Positions 12,267 through 22,758 of a DNA stretch of 64,000 nucleotides are shown in pieces; the stretch's first letter is position 1, and the number at the start of each line of letters is the position of its first letter. The stretch is from positions 168,309,310-168,373,309 of the forward strand of contig NC_134837.1 of the NCBI RefSeq assembly GCF_004210375.1, written 5' to 3'. A program made the translations under genes and the position numbers. The DNA comes from Tachypleus tridentatus (lineage: Eukaryota > Arthropoda > Merostomata > Xiphosura > Limulidae). The notes under the pieces are model-generated. The model saw only the letters and a program-made list of their open reading frames with translations. It ran no database searches and was not told where the DNA came from.

Positions 12267-13334
12267 TAACTTTTTACTTTTGCTAATACCCGTTATTTCA
12301 TCTCTACAAGGCAGTATACATTGTTTATGCTCTCAGGTTTAGCTGGTGTGCCAATTTTAGTTGAGCTGGCCTGGTATACCAGAGATATCGGGTTCGATTT
12401 TGAGCCATAGTGATAAATCTCATCTGTAGAAGTTAAATAGATTCATTAATATATAAATTTATACTTCTCTCACGTTTATAAGTAAATTCTTTCATACGCT
12501 TCAAAAATACCTATTTCAAGTTATATATTCACTTCATCATATTCGAGAAAAAAGCAAGTCCACTTATTAAGGTTGAGAAGGCAAAATCTGTTTCCCTCAA
12601 ACCATTGCACTATTAGATTTTATTCTGTAAACGTTCATTTTAGGTATGACCGGTCTTTTATCGATCTAAGGTAGGTAACCTTTTGCCACACATTTAGAAT
12701 CAAACTTTTTTGTATTTATGCTATTAAAGTCAACTGACAGTTAAAAAAACTACCAAAATTTTAAAACATTGCAATGATTAAAAAACAACTAAATATACAT
12801 ATGTAAACGTAAACAAAGTTTATAGTTTGAAACTATGATAGCAAACTGTATGCGGAAATGTGTTCATATTGCTTTAACACGATATAGTAGGATACCAGTA
12901 TTCTCAGACATACAGTACTGTGCAAAAGTGTTAGGAAAGGAGAATGTGTTGTCATTCTTTCCATTTTATAGAGCTAATTCATCCATACTATTACAGAATG
13001 TAAATTTTAACACTATGGCAATGATTCAGTTATCTCTGTTGACAACTGAATGAGCCAGGAAGAGAATACTTATTCTTTAGAATCCCTATATACACGTTTC
13101 AAGAGCATCTGATAAAGGTTCTGCTTGAATGAACACACTGATGTAGGGCCTGAAATGATTGTCATGGTACCTCATGCAGTGTCTTAGCAATATCAAAAGA
13201 AGCTAGCATATAGTACCAGTATATACTAGAAAAAATTAGTTTAATAGCACTCCATGAATAAACCTTGATTAAAACAGTGTTTAACACTATATATTAAAAC
13301 GTTGAGAACTGTCAGCAGAGGCAGAGAGTTCACA

Positions 13335-14386
13335 TGAAACCTGATGCTAGTTTGACTCTCAACAAATTGCTGCAGACTTGAAATGCTCCCTCAAACACTG
13401 TCAAGTAAACCCTAGATCGTGAGACCGAGACAGGTAAATTTAAAAATAGGAAAGCAAAAGGCAGAACATCTAAACTCATTAATACTGGTGTTAAGTATAT
13501 TCGTTTTTGCAGCCTTTAGAACAGAAGAGAGATTACCACTGACATAAAAGTGTTCAGGTTTAAAGTATCAAGAAGACTCAAAAAGAATGGAATATTTGGT
13601 CATGTAGCAATTTTACTTTGATTTCCAAATATTGTAAAGTGTTTAAAAGCACAAAAACTGAACTGTTGATGATTGGAAAAGGGTGTTATGGACGGACAAG
13701 TCCAAGTTTGAAACGTTTGATTCACAGTGTAGGTTGCACAACTGACAGAAGAAAGGTAAATCATTGTTTGCTTGCTTGAAGTTAAGTACAAAGCTTCATA
13801 ATGTGTTATCTGTGCTCTACCCACAACGGGTATCAAAACCTGGTTTTCAGCGTTGTAAGTCCGCAGACATACCCGTGTGCCACTGGGGGCATAGTAAAAG
13901 CTACTTACCTCGGTGCATAGCATCTACCATGAAGCATGGGTGAATCTGAGTATTGGTTTGAAAGGATAGGATATATTTGCAAAATAAATGGAATAATAAG
14001 CCAGTGCAAGTATCATAAGATATAGATCCTTCATGGTATACCCAGTGTTTTTGAGTATTATTGGTAAATAATTCTACAACTAAAAAGATAATGACCTCAA
14101 GCACTCAACTAATCTATGCAGAAATTAGTTTGTTAAGAAAGAAACTGTTGAAGTATTTTAAATGGTGCAATTCTCTCTACAGAGCTCCGATATCAAACCA
14201 GTTGAGCAAACAGGGACTTGACAAATCAAAAACTTGACAAACAAAAGCTACTACTGAAGAAACTTTACGTAAGTGTTTTAGAGACACTTGGAGTAAAATT
14301 ATAATGGACACTTTAATTAAATATGTTGCAACAATGCTTGAAAAACTGCCTACAGTTATTAAAACAAAAAGGAGAGACACAAAATA
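13335..14386 (+). pseudogene. Tc1 transposase pseudogene
   Basis: Broken reading frames give, in order, a helix-turn-helix region (QIAADLKCSLKT...), the start of the DDE core (VLWTDKSKFETF at ~13688-13723), STMKHG just after the nested SINE, and the conserved C-terminus (TLRKCFRDTWSKII... VIKTKRRDTKY, stop by ~14390). Several frameshifts, internal stops and the SINE insertion disrupt it, so no active enzyme is possible. Confidence 0.8.
13770..13890 (-). repeat. SINE family B nested in the Tc1 element
   Basis: Minus-strand tRNA-like SINE (CCCAGTGGCACACGGGTATG...GGTTTTGATACCCG on the minus strand). It splits the Tc1 transposase between the first catalytic block and STMKHG, so it is younger than the Tc1 copy. 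Confidence 0.75.
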
Positions 14387-14784
14387 TTAGCTGTCTGCTG
14401 AACTCAAACACTTCTATTGAGTTTCTGTTGTACTAAATATGAAGGTTAATAAGATGTTGAGTTTTCATCTGCGATTTACCTTCCATTTCTCTTTCAAAGT
14501 AGCCTTAAATCTAACTTTTGGCTTTGTTCTAAAACTTTTACACAGTATTGTATGGTCTATGTTATAGGTAACTGCTTTTCATAACACTGTGCAACAAAAT
14601 TTTTACTTGATTATTTTCTTGTTGCTGAGCAGAAAGTGTTATTTCCCAATTGCTTATGTCTAAAGTAAATGGAAAGACCTATTGTTTCTCCAAATTTTGC
14701 TTTTGTGACCTGGGTAATGAAAATTTCAAATTTATCCATTTTCCAAAACATTCCAGGTAAATTCAGTGTTGAGTAGCTGATAGA

Positions 14785-14872
14785 GAATTTTCTCTAACTT
14801 ACAAGAATTTTCAAGAACTTTCTAGAATGTTGTAGAATTTTCAAGAACCGTTTCGAATTTTCTGGAACTTTC
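14785..14872 (+). promoter_or_regulatory. Extended heat shock element array (HSF-binding pentamers)
   Basis: GAA and TTC alternate exactly every 5 bp. GAA occurs at 14785, 14805, 14815, 14825, 14835, 14845, 14855 and 14865; TTC at 14790, 14810, 14820, 14840, 14860 and 14870. Of 18 successive pentamer slots in one phase, 14 match; the mismatches are 14795, 14800, 14830 (TTG) and 14850 (GTT). nGAAnnTTCn repeats are the binding site of heat shock factor trimers. The array ends 95 bp before the ATG at 14967, as a promoter element would. Function is inference. Confidence 0.75.
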
Positions 14873-14966
14873 CATTGTAATATATGTACAGAATTTCACC
14901 ACTCACCACTTCAGCTTAGTTCTAACTGCCTAAGTGAACACATAGACCTATCTGATTTTATTAAAC

Positions 14967-16003
14967 ATGGCATCAAGAAGCTGCAAGTATTCTCCAGACG
15001 CATTCTGCTATGTATGTGGCCAATTTATCAAGACAAGAGCGGAAACGTACTCTGTGACAGCATCTGCTAAAATGTATGAAGCCTACAAAGTATATTTCGG
15101 CATGTCTGTCGGGGATCAGGACAAACCCTGGGCACCTTATTTTACCTGCGAGCACTGCAAAAAAACTCTAGAAGGTAAGATAAACAATTTTTGCTTGCTT
15201 GAATAGTAAGATTTTATATTATACAGATTTTAGACCTTATAAAATTTAAGTATCTTTCGGCGCACCTCAAAAAGGAATACAACAATGTCATGACCTTGCT
15301 AGAAACCTTGAAGTATGATGAGTATGGCTGGAAGGTTATCGGAGAATTCAAAATGGTGGCATTCCTGATGGGTTTCCGAGGAGGCTTTACCAAGTTTCTC
15401 TGTTATCTTTGCCTTCGGGACAGCGGCGACACCGCAAGGCATTACAACAGGAAGTAGCGGCCACAACGAACCAAGTTCTCTGTGGGGAGACACAATGTTA
15501 AGTGTGAGCCACTAGTGGACCTCAAGAAGGTGTTGTTTCCACCATTGCACATTAAATTGGGTCTTATGAAACATAGTGTCACAATTCTTGATGAGGAATC
15601 TGTAGCCTTCAAGTATCTTCGAGACATTTTCCCTAAGCTGTCTGAGGCAAAGACCAAAGCTGGTTTCTTCGTTGGACCACAGATAAAGAAGATCCTGAAG
15701 TGCACAGAATTCCCCAATAAGCTCAGTAGGAAGGAAACAAAAGCTTTGGACAGCTTTGTCGCTGTGGTTTTGGGCTTCTTGGGCAATCATAAGGCCGAAA
15801 ATGATGTGGAACTGGTTGAGGCTCTCGTGAAGAACTACGGTAAAATGAGCTGCAGGATGTCCCTGATAGTCCATATCCTTGACGCTCATCTCGATAATTT
15901 CAAGGAGAACATGGTAGCAAGACGAGCGCTTCCCCCAATATATACTGGACTTTTAACGCCGCTACCAAGGAGCGTATAACGAAAACATGACGGGGGCTAA
16001 TAC
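14967..16003 (+). pseudogene. Broken gene of a dispersed, element-borne protein family
   Basis: The first part, 14967-15174, encodes MASRSCKYSPDAFCYVCG... to a Cys-rich segment with Cys pairs CYVC and CEHC (zinc-ribbon-like) and ends at a donor, GAAG|GTAAGA. The second part resumes near 15227 (KYLSAHLKKEYNNV... GFRGGFTKFLCYLC) and continues at 15482 (PPLHIKLGLMK, GFFVGPQIKK, LGNHKAEN). I recall this as a multi-copy family of unknown function. Lesions: the middle portion is missing, the two parts do not join in frame across the short apparent intron, TAG at 15455-15457 replaces a codon that is Trp in relatives I remember, a frameshift lies near 15905-15925, and TAA is at 15954-15956 within a still recognisable C-terminus. 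It is not functional. Confidence 0.75.
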
Positions 16004-16496
16004 GTGAAAGTGAATTACATTACAGTTGCAAACCTCGATAAACTACTCACTTCTAAACATTTTTGTATAACTTTAGTATAAATACATGTAAATGTTGATT
16101 CATATGTTGTTTTATTCAGACTTAATGTAAGTGAAAATGTGCAATTTTGCCCTTTTTACTTAGAAAATAGGTTAATTTGTAAATTTCATTATCTAGGTCA
16201 CAAAAACAAATTTGGAAGGGAATAATGGCTATTTTCCGTACTTTTACAACATAAGCAATTAAAACGTAACACATACTATCCAGGAACAAAATTTGTGTTA
16301 CATAGTGTAATCTAAGCCTAGCTTAATTTAGCTGAATTACTGTAATAAACGCATCTAATACATTCGCTTAGCTAACCTGAACTGTTGTAATTGACGCAAC
16401 TAAGATATTATTTTGTTAGCCTGAAGTATTGCAATAAACACATCTAACACATTCACTTAATTATCCCGAACTGTTAAAATGGATACTTCTATTTTT

Positions 16497-16748
16497 GTTT
16501 GTTTTTGTTGAATTTCGTGCAAAGTTGCTCGAGGGCTGTCTGTATTAGCTGTCCATAATATTTAAAAAAATGATGGATAAATGGGAAGGCAGCTAATCCA
16601 TACAACCCCAGTTATTTCTTGGGTTACTTTTCACCAACGAATAATAGATTTGACCATCACATTATAACGCCTCTACGCCTGAAAGGATGAGTATATTTTG
16701 TGATTTTCCCTCCATTATATTGCGAATCAAGCGCCCTAACCGCCAAGC
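16497..16748 (-). repeat. SINE family A copy, old
   Basis: Minus-strand. The body is recognisable (TCGAGGGCTGTCTGTATTAG, ACGAATAATAGATTTGACC); the tRNA-like head is heavily mutated. Confidence 0.75.
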
Positions 16749-16812
16749 TTGTAATAGTTATATAGAACACAGAAGCCTAATTAACTACAGATACAAGTAA
16801 CATATTTTACCT

Positions 16813-16928
16813 CCCCCTATTGGCTCAGTGGTATGTCTGCGGACTATAATATTAGAAATCGTGTTTGGATACTCAACAGAACATAATTAACCGATTGTGT
16901 AGTTTTGTGCTTAGTAACAAAACAATAT
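16813..16928 (+). repeat. SINE family B copy
   Basis: CCCCTATTGGCTCAGTGGTA head, GTGTTTGGATACTCAACAG body, GTAGTTTTGTGCTTAGTAAC tail. Confidence 0.65.
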
Positions 16929-17471
16929 ATTCTTGATCTTTCTAAATTCATTTTTTTATAAAGAGATATTTCTGGCTAGAAGTTTAATTGTTTAGTGGAC
17001 AATATTATGTAGTTCATATGAATGAATTCAGCTTTTCATAAAGTAAGTATTAATCATCAGAAGCAAAGCATAATGATAAAAATCCATATAATATTTTCGG
17101 ACTATATTTCACAGTAATGAAAAACAAAAACCATGAGTTCTGAAGAAATGTTTAAAATGTTGAGTTTGTATAACACTGTTGCATTTTGACTTACAACTCT
17201 CAATTGATACATAGATTTATACAGTGGTTAAATTACTTAGGAAGTGTACAAATGAAGTTTTATTATTCTATGATTATGCTTGCATAACTTGTTTTGAAAA
17301 ATAATGATGAAAATAAATTATAAGCCTGAAACACTTAAATATAAATGTGATCTGAATTACCTATGGGACAAATTAATTTATATTCATTTCATGTAATATG
17401 AAGTAATTATTTAAACTCTTACACTACTCTATTGTTTTTAGAGCCTCAGCTGATTATACTATATTTGACTA

Positions 17472-17678
17472 TCAAGCCGCTTGACTACAACCTTGTGATG
17501 TGTTTTCTATTGCTAAAGGCTTCGTAATAAGGCTATCATGTCCAAAGCACACTACTTCTCCCTGATATGTTTCTATAATCCATTTCATATACAAGAACGA
17601 CTGTTTCACAGCTCCTAATTCGACAGTCCGATCACATAGAAATTCATAGGTACTGTATCCGGCATTTTGACCAGTATA
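17472..17678 (-). pseudogene. Coding-like remnant, unidentified
   Basis: A 68-codon minus-strand frame with protein-like composition (for example ELGAVKQSFLYMKWIIETYQ) ends at a TGA at 17474-17472 and starts directly after another stop, without ATG or clear acceptor. Further minus-strand pieces in shifted frames lie at about 17800-17990 (SFVNTTLASRFPA; ISDKRLASVLDSS). This looks like a decayed gene or element ORF. I do not recognise the family. Confidence 0.35.
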
Positions 17679-18153
17679 TCAGTTTATCAATAGCCGTTTC
17701 ATTCTCTATCCGTTTGAATTATAAAGTGATTGAAAAAACAGTATAGCTGAAAGCTTTATCAGGTGAACCTGTACCCTATAACCCTTAGTTCCAGACTAGT
17801 TTATTCTTGTTTATGTGAGATACTACTGTCTAAGACACTTGCAAGGCGTTTGTCACTGATCTTCACAGGTTCACTGGTTTCATGCTTCCACAAAACATTA
17901 AACTTTGCTTACTATGGCAGGGAAACGACTTGCTAAAGTTGTATTTACGAATGATCCTGGTGTCAATCCACTTCTCCATTATCTGTGTGTATGATCAAGT
18001 TCCTTCAAAAAAAGTTGATATAATCTTATCAAAAAGCAATCATATTTTTGTGGAATTAATTTCGCACTCTGTCTCAAACTTCAAATACGATCAAAATGTA
18101 ATTCTGATACATCAGTTCCACATAGACTTTATAATGGCGGTTGTTATTGCCCC

Positions 18154-18432
18154 ACTTGGCCCGGCATGGCCAGGTGTGTTAAGGCGTTCGACTCGTAATC
18201 TGAGGGTCACAGATTCGAATCCCCGTCGCACCAAACATGCTCGCCCTTTCAGCCGTGGGGGCGTTATAATGTGACGATCAATCCCACTATTAGTTGGTAA
18301 AAGAGTAGCCCAAGAGTTGGCGGTGGGTGGTGATGGCTAGCTGCCTTTTCTCAAATCTATAATTTTAAAATTAGGGACAACTAGCGCACATAGCCCTCTA
18401 GTAGCTTTGCGCGAAATTCAACAAAGAAATAA
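18154..18432 (+). repeat. SINE family A copy
   Basis: Full-length plus-strand copy. The head GCCCGGCATGGCCAGGTGTG has anticodon-loop-like CTCGTAA (Thr-CGT), followed by a body and a GCGCGAAATTCAACAAAG tail. Its 3' part is shared with the paralogous segment at 46 kb, where the rest is very degenerate. Confidence 0.88.
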
Positions 18433-18585
18433 ATTTATTTCATATAAATATCCATACCTGTTGTTTTTAAATTCTAGAAACAGTTGCATAATAAACAACT
18501 GAGAATTTACACCAAATAAATTTTGGAACATAAACATCCATATATAAAATTTCTGTTATGAAATGTTTGTTTATATTTTATAACA

Positions 18586-19831
18586 TCAGGTCATCCGAAA
18601 AGTAATGTCCGAAAATTTATTACAGAAAGTGCATCATCATTTCTGTCTTTGTAGGAGGCTTTAATGACAAAAATATGAAGTAATACATGAATAAAAATGT
18701 TCAGACAAATAAAAGAAACTAACTCAACTCCACTTTTTTAGATCATTAATCAAATAAACCCTTATGAAGATGGATGTGTCTGAGGAACACATTAGGCATA
18801 TAATGCTTTATGGGTTTAAAAAAGGCAATAGTGCGGCAGAAACTACACGAAACATTCAAGGCGTTTATGGTGCGGAGTCTATCAATGACATAAACTGTCG
18901 AAAGTGGTTTCAGAAGTTCAGGTTAGGTGACTATAGCTTAAATGATGCGCCACGTTCAGGTCGTCCTGTTGAATTTAATGATGCCTTACAGCTGGTTGCA
19001 CTTGATGAAGATTGTACTATAACAGTTTACCGTCATCTGCAACAGATTGGAAAGGTGCCAAAATTTGGAAAATGGGTCCCATGTAATTTGATAAAAGCCG
19101 ACCTTAGAGCAAGAGTGGACATTTGCAGTTCTCTGCACTTTCGTGAACGTAACTCACCTTTTTGAACAGGTTAGTGACTGGAAGATAAAAACTTGATATA
19201 TTATAAAAATATTAAGCACCGCAGACAATGGCTCAGTGCAGGTAAACTAGTTAAAGCACAGCCCAAAATGAACCGCCACACTAAGAAAATTTTGTTAAGC
19301 ATCTCGTAGGAGATTGTTGGTGGATCCACCTCGAGTTGCTGCAACTCAATATTACGATTACATCAGACTTGTATTGTCAACAATTAGAGCTCTTGAATAT
19401 TGCACTAAAAGAAAAGAGGCCTGCTTTGATCAATCGTAAAGGTGTTGTGTTACACCAAGATAATGCATGACCCCATACAGCAAGGATCACATCAGCAAAG
19501 ATAGAAAAGCTAGACTGAATAAAACTTTCACATCCTCCTTATTATCCAGACCTTGCCCCATTTGATTCTCATCTATTCCGAAGTTTGCAGAACTATCTTG
19601 ATGAAAAAGAACTTGGACCACATGAAGATGTCAAAACTACTCTCTCTACATTATTTTCCCCCAAACCCCAAGAGTTTTATAGAAATGACATTTAGAAGTT
19701 TGTGAATCATTGGCGGGAAGTAATTAATAATAATTGATCATATATTATTGATTAAACAACATTAAAAGTGTTTGAAATCCTTTCTCTTCTTCTGAATCTA
19801 AAAATCGGATATTACTTAAGGGATGACCTGA
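18586..19831 (+). mobile_element. Mariner DNA transposon, dead, with both ends
   Basis: Left end TCAGGTCATCCGAAAAGTAA; right end (reversed) TCAGGTCATCCCTTAAGTAA. TA follows the right end (19832-19833). The left flank reads CA, presumably a mutated TA. The length of 1246 bp fits mariner. A paralogous segment at ~46.2 kb lacks the element and shows the intact target (see findings). Confidence 0.88.
18764..19735 (+). pseudogene. Mariner transposase pseudogene
   Basis: The N-terminal part (EEHIRHIMLYGFKKGNSAAE..., SGRPVEF) is open from 18764. An internal deletion joins it to VYRHLQQIGKVPKFGKWVP. Broken frames continue with the catalytic blocks VVLHQDNA-stop-PHTA near 19450 (the Arg codon of the usual NARPH is TGA) and YYPDLAPFD near 19540-19570, ending before ~19740. 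A deletion, frameshifts and the nonsense codon make it inactive. Confidence 0.85.
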
Positions 19832-19876
19832 TATTTTCCAACATTTATTGTTTTAAATATCTTCGACGATTTATGT

Positions 19877-19998
19877 TTCCTCCAGTGGCACGGTGATAAG
19901 TTTTCAGACTTACAACACTAGAAACCGGATTTTGATCCCCGTGGTGGGCAAAATACAGATATTCCATTGTGTAACTTTGTGCTTAACAGCATACAAAC
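19877..19998 (+). repeat. SINE family B copy, duplicated at 46.3 kb
   Basis: tRNA-like head (CCAGTGGCACGGTGATAAG, then a B-box-like GATTTTGATCC) followed by GTGGTGGGCAAAATACAGAT and a CTTTGTGCTTAA tail. The orthologous insertion at 46306-46432 predates the segmental duplication. Confidence 0.7.
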
Positions 19999-20739
19999 AA
20001 TCTAATTTCCAACCTGTTGAATTTTCTCTCATTTAACATTGCATATTCCTGTCTACGTGATAAGATCAACATAAAATACTTTGTACAAAATAATTTTGAG
20101 ATTGTTCTAGATTTCCGTCCTTTACTCTTTAAACGTTTATCAAACCTTCCTACTTTGATAAACTTATTAGTTCTTGTCATTCGAAACACCGAACGTCTCA
20201 ACGCCTGACTGATATTCAAAATTATCTTTCCTAATTTTGTAACATATAATTATTTTTTAAATTTAATTTACCTTAAATGTCTAAAATGATTTTACTTTAA
20301 TTTACATCAGTAAAATTCACTTGTATTATGATACTCAAGATTTTTAAATAGCTGTTACAAGCAAAAGTAACGCTCACCTTAACCTTTATTTTCTTAGTTT
20401 TACCCAAAACTCGTTGTATTCGGCTTCATCAACTCTAAAATCTGTTCTTGACATTTCAGACATACACACCCACATATTAGAAACTTTGTAGGGTTGAATA
20501 CGAACAACTAGTCTTTTTTAAAATAAAGTTCTATATAAAAGCGTATCTAAAACATATAGTCTGGTAAGACTATTAGTTAGTTTTACTAGAGTCGTTTATG
20601 GGAAAAAATAAATAAATAAACATCAAATCTATAGCTTGTTTCAAACTTTAACGTATGCTTACATTTAAGAAAACACTTTTCTTGTTCAATCTACGTACAT
20701 AAAAAATAATAGATCTTAAAATCATGTTTAAAAACTTAA

Positions 20740-22020
20740 ACATTCTGTTTTACTAACAGAAGTTTTCTTGTTAACGTCTCTGCTGATACTAGCGACATCT
20801 GCCGTACAGAATTTCTTAATAAAATGTTAACCTAAACTTCCTCTCTTCGTAATGATTAGAAACCCACTTAAAGCAAAAATGTATTCTCGAGACAGGTGGT
20901 ATCAGTATTAAAACTTTAGTTAAAATAAAATATAGAACATCGTTTTGTCCGTCTTAGATAATCTTCAGGTAAACAAAGAGAGCCGTCTTGAATATACATT
21001 TATACTCCTCTCTGATCTATCGACTACTTCTTGAACATTTTTATCACGTAAAAGTTTTAAAGTATTAATAGAAGAACTTACATGACACTACAAATACTTA
21101 TAATTCTATATGTATTTTAAAATGAAAAAAAATGTTTACTAACAGAAATTTCTCATTAAATTTCCATTGATCCTAGCGACATCTGCCCACAATAATTTCT
21201 TTATAAATGTTAGCCTAAACTCATGTCTGACCCAACAACTACTTTTTCAATATATTTATTGCATGAAAAATCTGAAGTATTAAAACTAGCACGCATATGA
21301 CATTTCAAATATTAGAATCTCTTTTCGTGTTTAAAAACCTAAACATTCTGTTTTCTTTAAATGAAACTTTCTCGTTAAATTTTTCACTGATCCAGGCGAC
21401 ATCTGCCCACAAGAATTTCTTTATAAAATGTTACAACGTTTCGAAACAACGTTTCGACCTTCGTAGGTCATCTTCAGGTTATTCTCTACTTTATTTTAAT
21501 TAAAGAAACTTTTTTAAACATATGCTTGATCCAAACTTATAATGTATAACTATAATTTAAAAAAAACGACTTTCTTACGAAATCTTCGTAAATCAAAAGT
21601 AACAAGTCTATTAAGTGAAATCATGGCACAAATGAATAGTGTTTCCGTAATATTCACTTGACTGATCTTAGCGACATCTAGCCACCAGAATTTCTTCATA
21701 AAATGTTAGCCTAAATTCCTCTTTGATCTATAGACTGCTTCTTGAACATGTTTTATAACGTAAAATATTTAATACAAGCACTTATATGATACTCGAAAGA
21801 CCTACAATCTCTTTACGTATCTAAAAACCTAAACATTCTGTTTTAATAAGAGCAGATTTCATGTTAAATTCTCCACTGATCCTAGCGTCATCTGCCCACC
21901 ATAGTTTCTTCATAAAATATTGGACTAAACTCCTCTGATATATTGACTACTTCCTTGACACTTTTATCGCGGAAAATATTTAAAGTATTAATACAAGCAC
22001 TTACATGACACTCCGTACAT
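20740..22020 (+). repeat. Degenerate tandem array, ~5 units
   Basis: The core 'ctGATCCTAGCGACATCTGCCc..agaatttctt.ataaaatgtta' recurs near 20787, 21170, 21387, 21662 and 21878, each time with flanking similarity (CTTGAACATTTTTATCACGT, AAACCTAAACATTCTGTTTT). Spacing varies from about 215 to 385 bp because of internal deletions. Copy 2 of the duplication has the core once, at ~47224. Confidence 0.75.
21432..21482 (-). repeat. Hairpin repeat motif with CTGAAGA...GAAAC core
   Basis: On the minus strand: CTGAAGATGACC, loop TACGAA, GGTCGAAACGTTG. The GACC/GGTC arms pair. The same motif lies on the plus strand at 63579-63612. It occurs within the tandem array. Confidence 0.55.
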
Positions 22021-22691
22021 GGTAAAATATTAGTCAGTTTGTTTTGTTTTTCTAATTATTTATGATTTCAAAGAACCCACAGATACAACTAGGCAGTAAC
22101 TATACCACCATACTTGCGTATTTATCAATACCTGCTCCTGTGAAATTAATTACTTTACTCCAGGGAATTGACACGTGGTCACAGGATCATTGTTAAACTC
22201 TGCCCCATGCCCTTGAAAGTTTCCCTCTCTTGTCTTCGGCCAGTGTGAACTGCGGAATCAATTTATGGACGATTTTCTATGGAGTAATTTATCATGTCTG
22301 TCAAAAAGGTTAACATCCTAGTCGGTTTTCCTCCTCTCCTTGTAACATAATTCTCAGAGCATATTCATAACTAAAACAAAAACATTTTGCTTTTTTTTAT
22401 ATTACATAAGTAGTTAGCCTTTTTTTTTTCTATATTCTAATTATTTAAACTCTGTAACAACTATACACCCAACGTTTTATTGCGATGACATTTAGCGGCT
22501 ATTTCGCTTCTTAGTAGTGAAAATAGTTCTGTATTAGCACCAGCGTCGTAAAATAAAGTCCAAAGTCGAGAAAAATGTCAAAGGTTAAGTGTTTCTCAAA
22601 CACGTACTGACCAGGAAAGTCAATAAACCTCAATGTCTTAGGAAGGTCCCTAATCACTAAATTAGTCCATTTCAAGTTGTCAGCTATAAAA

Positions 22692-22758
22692 CTAAATAGT
22701 GCAGATAGCCCTCGTGTAGCTTTGCGCGAAATTCAAAAAGAAGCAAATAAACAAACAT
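22692..22758 (+). repeat. SINE family A tail fragment
   Basis: Only the last ~65 bp (GCAGATAGCCCTCGTGTAGC to an AAACAAAC tail) is present, i.e. a 5'-truncated insertion. Confidence 0.75.

Larger units (their letters stand above)
9538..12912. other. ALP 3' flank and intergenic
   Basis: Contains the ALP 3'-UTR (an AATAAA lies at ~9790), the possible small exon near 9.83 kb and a family B SINE at 12.2 kb. The remainder is AT-rich with no recognised feature. Confidence 0.45.
12913..14550 (+). mobile_element. Tc1 family DNA transposon, dead, with both ends
   Basis: The left end reads CAGTACTGTGCAAAAGTGTT and the right end, reversed, CAATACTGTGTAAAAGTTTT. They are terminal inverted repeats flanked by the TA duplication expected of Tc1/mariner (TA at 12911-12912 and 14551-14552). 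The length of 1638 bp is normal for an intact Tc1. A tRNA-like SINE sits inside at about 13770-13890. Confidence 0.88.
14585..16307 (+). mobile_element. Decayed DNA-transposon-like element with long inverted repeats
   Basis: The ends are imperfect inverted repeats: left CACTGTGCAACAAAATTTT, right (reversed) CACTATGTAACACAAATTTT. Similarity continues inward for roughly 150-180 bp; for example ACCTGGGTAATGAAAATTTC near 14709 matches the reverse of ~16175-16200, and ACATAAGCAATT recurs at both ends. A TAA flanks both ends (14582-14584 and 16308-16310), a possible 3-bp target duplication that is weak alone. Inside are a heat-shock-element array and a broken gene of a dispersed family seen in arthropods and cnidarians (from memory). 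I cannot assign a transposon superfamily. Confidence 0.7.
18330..22020 (+). repeat. Segmental duplication, copy 1 (with mariner and tandem expansion)
   Basis: 18330-20640, less the mariner, is similar along its length to ~46010-47080. Shared landmarks include AATCTATAATTTTAAAATTA, CATCCATATATAAAA, the family B SINE, TGAATTTTCTCTCATTTAAC and GGAAAAAATAAATAAATAAA. A further block, ~21525-21870, matches 47085-47420. The intervening 20.7-21.5 kb is extra tandem repeat in this copy. Confidence 0.75.

Noticed and set aside
15482..15979. 165-codon open frame as a standalone gene
   Set aside because: It is the middle of a broken element gene whose similarity continues upstream past an in-frame TAG and downstream past a frameshift.
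17882..18274. 130-codon plus-strand open frame
   Set aside because: Its end is a SINE head and the start has no recognisable motif; coding-like signal here is on the minus strand.
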